Source: Zygnema circumcarinatum (Eukaryota > Streptophyta > Zygnematophyceae > Zygnematales > Zygnemataceae). Taken from it: a DNA stretch of 39,755 bases. Made by a program: the position numbers and the translations under genes. The notes under the pieces are model-generated. The model was not told the DNA's origin. It worked only from the letters and a program-made list of their open reading frames with translations, and made no database searches. The stretch lies in contig CM074804.1 in assembly GCA_037447605.1 (NCBI GenBank), positions 1,539,423-1,579,177 on the forward strand, in the 5' to 3' direction. Numbering within the stretch: the first letter of the stretch is position 1; each line of letters opens with the position of its first letter. Shown piece after piece: positions 30,716 to 39,755 of this stretch.

Positions 30716-33700
30716 ATGAGGAGCAGTCGGCGGAAGAGCGGGAAGGGATGGCCGAAGCACTCCAAGCCCAAAGAGCAACAACCAGTGGAGGCTGTCAGGT
30801 GAGTGCCTCCCTCTCTCTCTCTCTATCTCTCTCTCTCTCTCTCTTTCAAGCTCACTCTAATACTTAGCTCTCCCTCTGTCATCAATGCCAGCTGTCACAC
30901 CTTTTTTTGTCACTCCCTCTCTTGACGTCACCACTCACTCTCTCTCCCTCTCTCTGTTACTTAGGTCGCCTTCTGTCTCAATGTCAGCTGTCACTCCTTT
31001 TTTTTTATGTCACTTTCTCTCTTAATATGACCGCTCACTATCTCCCGCTCTCTCCATCTCCCTCTCTCTCGCTCTCTCCATGTTACTCGCTTTCTCTATC
31101 CCTTCCTCATACTTTCCTTAGCTCTCTTTGTAGTTTATTTTCATTTCCCTCTGCCCTCTCCCTCCTGTCACTATCTCACTCTCTCGCCCGTTTTACTCCC
31201 TCTCTCTTGCTCTGTCGTCTAGTTCCCTCTCACTCTCTCTTAATCCTCTTGCTCGCTCTCGCATCACTTTCCCTCATCTCCCCGCTCTCGCCTTTCTTCT
31301 GCCCTCTCCCTTTTCTTGCAACCGTCCGTAAATTCACATTAAGTAGCTCAGTTCAGTTCATTTCAGTAATTGGACGTCTCTTCCCACATGGAGCTCCGTT
31401 CTGAAAAGTATTTGGCAATTAGGCCACTGAAGTGATGGGATGGAAGTGAGAAGGGAGAAAGCGGGGAAAGGGAGAAAGCGGGGAATGGGAGGAGGGAAAG
31501 GAGAGGATGGCGAGAAAGAGGGTCGGTAGGAGAGGAAGAAAGCGCGCTTGAAGAGGGGCATGGAGAGGCAGAAGTGGGTTGAGAAGCGGAGCAGTTTTAC
31601 AATGTAATGGAGTAGGAGAGAGGCTTGAAAGGTAGGAAGGAAAGAGAGGAGGGGGAGAGGAGAAGGAAAGAGGTGATTTTGAACGAGGGGTGGTAGGGAG
31701 ATGGGGTGAAAGAAGTGAGAATAGGAGAGAGGAGAGGCCAGAAAGAGAGAGAGAGGAAAGGGATGAAGAGTGGGACGTCTTTCTCCCTCTCACTCTCCAC
31801 TTAGTTGACAATTGGGGAAAAATGAATTTTCTCATAGCGGATATTGAAAGTTTTAGTCAGCCTTGTGTATCTTTGTTTCGGTTTGAAAAAATTTCCACTT
31901 TGTAGCAAGCTTTAAACTTTTTTTATGTGGCTGTGTAAGATTGTTTGCACACTTCGCTAACCCGTGGGAACGGTTATTATTAACTTATCTGAAATTATCT
32001 TTACCTTGAACTGCACCTTTTTTTCCTTTTCGTTGTTAATTTGTTGTATGGCCTGTATTAAAACAAGTCATGCAACTTATTTTTGGGTGTCTGGAGACAG
32101 GGATATGTACGGATTCGCAATCCGTCCACAATACGTGGAGGACTACAAGAAGACATATTCGATTATCTATGCGGTGAATTCATGGCAGCAATCTCCTAAA
32201 CTAGATTTTGCATCAGTATTTTTTTGGCTTGTAGGCAATCTCTTAAGAAAGGACAAGCTTTTTACCTTATAAGAATGCCTCTTTTGCCTTGAAGCATGAC
32301 ATGCGACATGCGCGTCAAGTTCTTCATGACATGTAATGCTGTACTAGATTTGTAAGTAAAAATGATGTCTTGAACCTCACAAAGTGACATATTATACCCT
32401 AAAACTTGTAGAGGAATAGGAACCTCGTTCCTGACCTTTTTTATTTGTCGCTGTGGGACAGATTGAAGAGCAAGAACGGTCGTCTAAGTGGGAAGCCTTC
32501 CTCAAAGCTTCCCACGAAAGAAGCAAGAACCAAGAGGAAGCTGAGCAATCACAATCCCAAACCCAATCTCAAACTGAAACTCAATCTCAACCCCAAACTG
32601 CCGACTGTTCACAGAGTGAGAACGCTCCCGTTCCTGATCCAGTTCCAACTGGTGGCGTCCTCCAAAGGTCCTCAGGCTCCATTGGATCTTCTTCCCACCT
32701 TTGGGCCACTCTGAGGCCTTCACTGAGGCCCATAGAAAAAGCTCTCTCAGAGAAGGGACGGAGAAAAGATAGTAGCTCGGATGATGGGAGAATCACGCGT
32801 TCTCAGTCTATGGCTGTTGGAGAAGTTGAGGGGGAGATTTCTCAGTTAAATAAAGAGCATCAGCCAGATGGGAAATCCTTGGCAGCGGACATCGGAGAAA
32901 CTGGTTCGGTGTTGAGTGGGGGGGAAGTTGTTGATGTGAGAATTGGTGATGGTAATTGGAAGAGTGTGGAAGAGATGCAAGAGAAGGGTCATGATGGGGG
33001 TATGGAGGGCTTGAAAAATTTAGAAAGGAGCTCAAGTGGAAGCAGTTACGTAGACTTTAATTCCATCGAAGTGGATACAAATGCCGGTAAACTAAAGCGC
33101 GCTTTGTCAGGAGTTCCAACAGTCACTGGAGTGCTCGATGGAAACGAATCTATGTCGTTACGTAGAGCGGTTTCGGGCGTGCCGGACGGAAACGGAACTG
33201 GGGTGGTCCTTGCAGAAATCGACGACGAATCAAAAATTTCGTGGGATGACATGCGGGGGACGAATGGGGCGCAAGCGGAAAATGAAAATGAAGGAGAAGA
33301 GTCGGAATTGGCAGATAGGTCGAGGGAATTGTATAACTTAGTCATGTTGGGAGTGCCTATGGCTCTTCGAGGCGAGGTAAAGAAGAACTCTATTCCCTTT
33401 TCCCTCCCTTTTTTTTCCTGGGGGGAGGGGGGGGGAGGGGGGGTGTGCTGGGAAGTGGAGTGGTGAGAAGTGGGGGGGGAAGACTGTGTAAACTTGCCGA
33501 GTGTTCTTATGCGATTCTCTTATACATCGCCAAATTCTCGAACCTCCCCAACCCTCCTCAAACCCACTTATCTCCAAAGTTCAAAATTTTACAAGCCCAA
33601 ATACTAAGTTATTAAGATGACTGAATCATGACTGAAGTTCTGAAGTCACCTTGGGTTGTCTTTTTCTTGTGGCTTTATGCAAGCAGCTTTGGCAGGTATT

Positions 33701-36700
33701 TGTGGGAACAAAATTAAGGAGAATAGAGGGTCTCTATGATGAGCTTCTTCGCGACGATCCTGAGGGGCGAAGTCCGGAAGGCGGTACTTTTGAAGATATT
33801 TACTCGCGAATTCGAGCTAAAGACGCCGCGCAAGCTTCGACCATCCAGATCGACAAGGTGTTTACTCTTACTCCTTAAATCACTAAAACATCAAAAGGCT
33901 CTATTCTACACTGACCAATCAACCAGCCAACCAACCAACCAATCAACCAACCAGATGCTGCCACAAGGCACGCAAACCCAATCGTTTTGTGATCGGCCTA
34001 GAATTTTCGTATAGTCTGGCATTCACTTTTTTTCGGTTTTGCTGGATGCTAAGTAGATCCCAAAAATGGGAGTGGGCAGGCCTTAAGAGGGCCCCTTCGA
34101 CTTTTTTTTCTTCAAACTATTTCGCAGATGCGGACGATTGAAGTTTGGAGTTTGAAGCACTTGGGAATCCTAGTTTTCAGAAGTCGAAAATCCTACAACC
34201 TCCATTTTTAACTCCGGAGATCCAACATGTTTAAGAAGTTTACAAATGAAAGCGTACCCTACAAACTCCAGAAACTCTATAAACTGTAAAAAAAAATCAG
34301 AAGTTTACCAAAACTATTAAATGCGACCCCAAAACCCAAGGAAAACCCGATATTGTTGAGAAAACAAATCTCTAAAGTTGGTAATCCCAGATAACTTTAC
34401 ATTATGGGTTCGCAACCCTAGTTCTGCAAATCCTGAGAATTAAACCTTAAGTAAAGGAGTGACTCTGCAAGAACATAGGCATCCAAATGCCAAAAATCTC
34501 CAATCCGGGCTCGTTCTTGAATCCTCAAATTCTAGAAGCTGCAGTGCCAAAATTTGTTCTGTCTTTTTCAAAATTTGCGCCTTTCAGACTCCAACCATAT
34601 CCCCCCCATCTCACTCTCTCTCTCTCTTTATCTCTCTCTCTCTCTCCCCCTCTCTCCCTCTCTCTCCAAATACCGCAGGACCTCCAACGCACATTTCCGG
34701 GCCATCCTGCTCTCGATTTAACCAACGGTCGCGATGCGCTGAGGAGCGTTTTGACAGCCTATGCCCGGAAGAATCCGGATGTCGGCTACTGCCAGGTGGC
34801 GGCTCGTGATAGGCCGAGGGAGAGGGGGCAAGGGATGGAGAGGGAGCTAAACCAGACAAAGCATTAGCTGGCTGGAAAAATGCTGGGGATAACAGTTGAA
34901 GCAGAGAGAGAGAGAGGGAGTGGGAGAGAGAGGAGGGAGAAAGAGATATGTGATTCCAAGGGTTCTCTTTTACTTGCGGGTTAGCTTGCAAGGCCCCAAT
35001 TTTACAATGTGCTCAATTTAAACGTTTCCTTCCTTTTCACTCACAGGAATAGAGTTTTGTTTGCAGTCAATACTATGTATCTACGTACTTCTAAACCAAG
35101 TCTAATGTTTTTTATTTTTTCCCTTTCTTATGTTAACGGTTGTTGCGAAATTGATCGCAGGGCATGAATTTCCTCGCTGGAATTTTGCTTCTCATGATGC
35201 CCGAGGAGAATGCTTTTTGGTAGGTTCTACTCCCCTTAAAAAAGTGGGCTAATCTCGAGGGATACTATGTAGAGAGAGGGGGAATATGATATTTTATGCA
35301 TACCTTATCTTTGTTGATGTCAACAAGAAGTAGGAAAAGGTAGGGTGGGAGGGAGTGTAGGCCCCAATTAGAGATAGAGGAGTAAACTAGCGGTTTCTTT
35401 TATTGAAGAAAAGAAGCGGGACATTCTTGAAAGGATGTACGTATTTATTTAAGGAGTTTGTCATTCTGATGACAGGACCCTATCGGGAATTATGGATGAC
35501 TACCTGAAGGGTTACTATGCCGACCAGATGGTTGAAGCACAGGTAAATAAAGCATCACAGTTAAACCCAATTTTTGAAATATCCTTAAACTCAAGAACAG
35601 GCCAGAGATTCATAGAATACCTTAACCACTGACTGAAAACCCACATTACTGAAGGTCCCTAAAGTTGTGTTGCATTGAAGAAATCGTAGGACTCGTTTCC
35701 GCAATTGAAGACGTTTCTGTCCTTGTCCTTGTTTTTCGGTTCTTCCCTTTACTTTTTTCTTTCTTATATCTCCTCTCGCTATGCAGGTTGACCAGCTTTG
35801 TTTCGAGGAACTTGTGAGGAAACATTTTCCACGACTCGGTCAGTCGATCCAATCATCGTCCAGCATATGTGTTCACTCCATACATGCATATTACTAACAT
35901 TACACATGGCTGCTCATTCATGTTTTCCATACTTATTTTTGACATGTGCTCGTGGTTTTCTCGGGTATGCAGTTGCCCATCTGGATATGCTCGGTGTGCA
36001 GGTCACGTGGGTGAGCAGCTCGTGGTTTCTTTCCGTCTATGTGAACGTTCTTCCCTGGGAATCTGGTAGGGCCAAATCATGAACAAAGAGAAACAATGCA
36101 AAATGTGCAATACCAAGAAAGTTCTCAGAGTCTCAGAACTTTGAAGTGTATGAGTTACTTACTCGATGCGATTCAGTGAGAAAGGAAATTCTAGAAATTG
36201 AAAACCTGGAAAACCTGGAAGAATTTCCAAATATCTTGAGGCAACTCGAGCTTGCGGCTTATAGATGGGCTATGGCTTGCTGTTATGCGTGGGGGGGCGC
36301 AGTTTTGAGAGTATGGGATGTACTTTTGTATGAGGGAAATCGGAGCATGCTCTTCCGTACAGGCCTGGCCATCATCGAAATGCACGGTATGTACACAGTG
36401 CATTGGAAACATCACTCTTCGCGACATCATCCATGGTCGCATGACCCTTGGCAACGTCATGCATTGTAACATTGTTCATGGAAACACCATAGGGACAACA
36501 TCATCAACTCTTGTCCCACATTTACTGTAGTGTCATTTCTGTGCTGATAAGAGCCCCTGTAACTCGTTTTGGAGGTTTCATGTAACTGTTGTAATGAAGA
36601 TGTTGTTTGGAAACATGTTGTAAGGAATGCTGTAGTATAGAAGGAAGTTGTTGGGAACGATGTTGTAATCTCAATATTGTTTGAAACGCTGTTGTAAGGA

Positions 36701-39700
36701 ATGATGCTGTAAGGAACAATGTTTTAAGGGATGATTTTGTGAGAAACTAATGGTTGGGTTTTGTTGGGGTTTTGGGCAGCTGCCTCGGCGATGGTGACCT
36801 ATGACCCCGGCGATATCATGTCCCTCCTTCAGGCCATGGCCGGAGCATCCTTTGACAGCAGCGGCCTCATATTGAGCGCCTGCGTTGGATATGTGGATGT
36901 GGATGAGCCCTTGTTGGAGGTACTCCCTCTCTCGTCTCTCCAGTCATCCACTCTCTCCCCTCCCCCTTCCGCCCATCTCCCTCTCCCTTCCCACTCCCTT
37001 CCCTCTCCCTTCCCTCTCCCTTCCCTCTCCCTTCACTCTCCTCTCTCCCGCTGACCTGATGCTGTCGCTTGGCAGGAGATGCGAGTAAAGCACCGTCCAA
37101 CTGTTCTGGAGATGCTGAGGGAGAGGAATGAGTCCTTAGCGCGATACCAAAGTGTAAACGCCACTCGTCTTGCTGCTGAAGCAAAGGTTGCTCTATTGAG
37201 CCGGACCTCCTCTACCACTAGTAGCGTTGACAACCCTAATCTGAACCATAGTCCTCCGCCTGAGCGATCTCTAAACACCATCCCTTCTGTAACAGGAAAG
37301 AATACTTCTACCTCTCCCACTCCTCCAGAAATCGTAGTAAGCCCAGTGGTTGAAGGGCCAAGGAGACCCCAAGTAATAGCTGCTGTTGAATCTCACAGAC
37401 AGTCTTTAATCAGGCATCAAAGCATGAAGGGAGAGGGCTTAGCTGCTGCTGCTGCTGCTGCCTTAGCAGAGCTTCCCTCTACTTCAGGAGTCTCTTTATC
37501 TAAATCAAGGAGTCAATCATCTTTGTCTGGAGTTTCTACTCATTCAGGAAGCATGTTGAAGAGGGAAGTTAATCCCACGTGGATGCTCTCTCAAGATAGC
37601 TTCTTTAGGGACCCTTTTATGGGTGTAAATGGGCTCCCAAATGGTAGTGCCAGTAATGGTAGTGTTCTCTCCCACCACAACCCACTCTTAGCCCAAGTTC
37701 AAGATCACCGCAACCTTCTCGTTCGACATAAAAGCGAGTCTCCCGTACTGCTCCGAGCACTAGCTGAGAAATCCAAGGCGGGTTATTTGAAGGAAAATGG
37801 GGAATTCCGGTTGAATGGAGTCAATGGGGTAGTGGGTAACAATCGAGAGGGAGCGAGTAATGCAGAGGGAGAGGAAGGAAGTGAAGGAACTATAAGAAGG
37901 ACCTCCCTTACTCGACATCAAAGCTTACGATCAGAGGAAGTTGGTGCGGCAGTTAATGCAGCTCTCTCTACCCTAAGTTCTTCCCTTGAACTTAAGTCCC
38001 ACAGAGCTCTTAACTCCTCTCCCAATGCTCTTAGACCCCTTCAACCCTTAGTGAGACAGAGCAGCCGCTCTCCTCTCTTGAATCACAATATGGGGGTCCT
38101 CATGGAAGAGGAGGACGGACTATCGGATTTCCAACTTGAGGAGGAGGACGGAAAAAGAGACGGAGAGTTGAGCCCTACATCTTCCACTACTGAAAGTTGC
38201 GGAACTGGGTTTGAAACAGAGCCCGAGGAGTCGTTACAAAATTTGCGGAATCAAGTAAAGTTTCGAAAAAACCCTAAGAATTTGAGAAACGCCCTCAGTT
38301 CTTCCTCTCTATCTCTTCCTCTCCCTCTTTTCATCTACCCGTCCCGCTCTGTCTCTCTCTCGTTATGCCTCTCCGTATCCCAATCTATGCATTGAAAGCT
38401 GTCCTCCTCTTTATCGCCCCTCTTCCTCACCTCTCCCTCACTTCTTTGCCGCCCCCAAATTGTTACACCCTATACAACAATTTTTTTTTCTTCTTTAATT
38501 TCTTATTGCCTGCACATTCAATCTGTATGTTCGTGAAGGCAGATAGCCGGGGAAACCCTCAAATCAATATCTATCAGCCATAAAGCTTTAGTATGTCTTT
38601 TTGTATTTGCAGGTTCAATGGCTCAAACAACAGCTCATATCAGCTCTGGAAGGTCAAGACGCCGCTGTTACAAAGTGAGCTCTCTTTTCTATTCCGGTAA
38701 ATAGCTGTCTGAGATTCTCTATAAAGAGAGGGTGGGCTACTTTTGAAATTTCTTTCTTCCATCAATCCGTGCTCCCTCCCACATGCAGATCGGCATCATT
38801 CGGATTTCAATTCTTTTGCCTTGGGCTGACTTGCGGAGTGTGCTTATCTTCCTATTGACAGCAACAATCTCCTAACAATCCTAAGAATCTCAACCTCGGA
38901 GATTGTTGAAAACCCTAAACTTACTTAACTTATCCTAAACTTAACTTAACTTAACCCTAAACCCTAAACCCTTATGTGCAAGCATTCCTGGAAACCCTAA
39001 ACCGTAAATGCGAACATTTGCGAGGGTGCAGAATTCAGGAGCTTCAGCAAGCTCTTGTCCAGCTGGCAGATCGGTTGGAGATATCGGAGGAAATGGACAA
39101 AATGATGCTTGCAGAGCAGGTGCGGGTCAAATCGCAATCGTTCTCTGTTCATTTTGACCTTTGCTCGAAACCACTCTTTTTATGGTTAGTCTCTAGTTGC
39201 TTCCGTGCATATCCTTTGCTCCTTAAGATGTTCAGGACATTTGAACTCGAATATTGAATGAATATCTTTAACTCCGTTCCATGAAAGCTCGTCAATCTTA
39301 GAAAAAATCGTAGGGGTTTCGCTTCGGGATTCGACTAGCAAACAGTCTGTTTCTGCTTGCTTTCCTCTGAAAAACGTACGAGTTTCGAGCTCGTCCTAGT
39401 ATGGATCTTTTTTAAGATTGAGAATCCCTTTTGGAGCTCACGCCCTCCTCTCTCCCCCTCTCTCTCATTCATTCATTCATTCGTGACGTGACGTGACGTG
39501 ACGTGACAGGTGAAGGCGTTAGAGCGGCGGTGTGCGGAGTTGGAGAAGAGAGCGGAGGGCGCGCACGAGCGGGACGCGGCGGCGCTGGCGGAGGCAATTT
39601 CCAGGAAGGAGCGGCGGCTGGTGGCGGAGGTCGACGACCTGCTGACGGCGCTCGCGGAGAAGGAGGAGCGGCTCCGCCGGGACGTGGAGGACGCGGGGGA

Positions 39701-39755
39701 CGCGCTCAGGGCCAAGGAGGGGGAGCTCGCCAGCCTCGCGGAGGTACGGGAGGGA
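30716..39755 (+). CDS. Rab GTPase-activating protein with TBC domain and C-terminal coiled coil (3' end outside window)
   Basis: Exons 30716-30798, 32101-32173, 32462-33376, 33687-33857, 34679-34795, 35161-35219, 35476-35542, 35787-35838, 35973-36065, 36303-36386, 36780-36919, 37076-38254, 38613-38674, 39032-39119 and 39510-39743 keep one frame. TBC proteins accelerate GTP hydrolysis by Rab GTPases on endomembranes. The N-terminus is MRSSRRKSGKGW, then DMYGFAIRPQYVEDYKKTY, as in plant TBC proteins. The TBC domain covers about residues 345-605: GVPMALRGELWQVFVG, the Arg-finger motif IDKDLQRTFPGHP (IxxDxxR), the Gln-finger motif VGYCQGMNFLAG, and VLRVWDVLLYEGNRSMLFR. Both catalytic fingers are intact. 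Residues from about 619 to 1011 are Ser-rich with a four-copy repeat. The tail (QWLKQQLISALEGQ, IQELQQALVQLADRLEISEE, then Glu/Arg/Ala heptads) is coiled coil. GAG|GTACGG at 39741-39746 is a likely donor. The Rab partner cannot be predicted. Confidence 0.88.
30803..31330 (+). repeat. CT-rich tract with about 97-bp tandem units in TBC intron 1
   Basis: Units beginning TACTTAG at 30861 and 30958 share the words CTGTC.TCAATG.CAGCTGTCAC, CTTTTTTT, GTCACT, CTCTCTT and GCTCACT/CCACTCACT, then run into plain CT repeats. The copies are diverged. Confidence 0.7.
31435..31785 (+). repeat. Purine-rich (GGGA/GAGA) tract in TBC intron 1
   Basis: Imperfect GGGAAAGGGAGAAAG/GAGAGG sequence of about 350 bases, 100 bases downstream of the CT-rich tract of the same intron and broadly complementary to it in base composition. 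Confidence 0.75.
34088..34258. mobile_element. Degenerate relative of the RPN1-intron MITE in TBC intron 4
   Basis: CGCAGATGCGGACGATTGAA here parallels CGCACATGTGGACGATTGAA at about 22051-22070. The following bases keep the same order of words (GGA...TCCAAC..., AAGAAGTTTA, AAAGCGTACCCTA against GAAAGTTGAA, GAGCGCACCCTAA). The left end is too diverged to define. Same orientation as the intact copy. Confidence 0.45.
36545..36745 (+). repeat. Degenerate TGTTGTAAGGAATGATG minisatellite in TBC intron 10
   Basis: Loose repeats of about 18-22 bases built from TGTTGTAA, GGAA(C/T)GATG and GGAAACATG, placed just before exon 11. Upstream at about 36400-36500 the related words CATCATC, AACGTCATGCATTG and ACATTGTTCATGG occur. 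Confidence 0.65.
38909..38974 (+). repeat. Interstitial telomere-like repeat (CCCTAAA with CTTAA variants) in TBC intron 13
   Basis: Three CCCTAAA units lie among TTAACTTAACTTAA variants, the Arabidopsis-type telomere word. Similar single or double units appear at 8727-8774, 10494-10530 and 11595-11645. Confidence 0.85.
39466..39509 (+). repeat. (CATT)n then (GTGAC)5 repeat forming a 3' splice site
   Basis: CATTCATTCATTCATTC runs to 39482, then exactly five GTGAC units (39483-39507), then AG and the exon. The splice acceptor GTGACAG|GTGAAG is thus made from the last repeat unit and lacks a pyrimidine tract in its final 25 bases. Confidence 0.85.

Noticed and set aside
30364-30798. Upstream reading frame starting before the TBC exon 1
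   Set aside because: Its frame does not join exon 2. The frame from ATG 30716 joins at phase 2 and gives the DMYGFAIRP block.

Overview
The window is nuclear DNA from a land plant or close streptophyte relative. Genes are cut by many short GT-AG introns. The families are plant ones: a MYB R3 repeat ending in EIKN.W, a plant-type MED30 and a plant-like RPN1. Interstitial TTTAGGG-type telomere motifs and ABRE/G-box motifs (CACGTGG) recur. The intergenic and intronic DNA is unusually rich in (GA)n/(CT)n and (GGGA)n tracts. I cannot name the species.

Layout, left to right: (1) 525-2245 (+), the 3' part of a MYB transcription factor whose first exons lie outside the window. (2) 2246-5360, repeat-rich intergenic DNA with a perfect 108-bp direct repeat bracketing what looks like the 5' piece of an LTR retroelement, then a decayed TATCGTAT-type repeat. 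(3) 5361-8000 (+), a five-exon gene for a 596-residue protein I do not recognise, with charged inserts derived from purine repeats. (4) 8782-11966 (+), a six-exon FAD monooxygenase resembling kynurenine 3-monooxygenase, with a plastid-like N-terminus and a C-terminal hydrophobic anchor. (5) 13594-13980 (+), a doubtful small ORF. (6) 14941-27044 (-), a complete 25-exon RPN1, the largest non-ATPase subunit of the 26S proteasome base; all 25 exons join in frame to 905 residues. A 206-bp Tourist/PIF-Harbinger-like MITE sits in intron 12 and a 10-N assembly gap in intron 23. (7) 27544-29078 (+), MED30 of the Mediator complex, divergent from RPN1 across a 499-bp shared promoter. (8) 30716 to the window end (+), a Rab-GAP (TBC-domain) gene with both catalytic fingers intact, a long Ser-rich region with a four-copy R..SL.RHQS repeat, and a coiled-coil tail that runs off the window.

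The genes do not form one pathway. RPN1 (protein turnover) and MED30 (transcription) are both housekeeping genes and probably share a promoter. The other genes have unrelated roles.

All exon models were built by hand from frame continuity, splice signals and recalled family conservation. No alignment or expression data were available. The best candidates for novelty are the TBC repeat module, the KMO-like enzyme with altered substrate-loop and dinucleotide motifs, and the direct-repeat-bracketed retroelement fragment.
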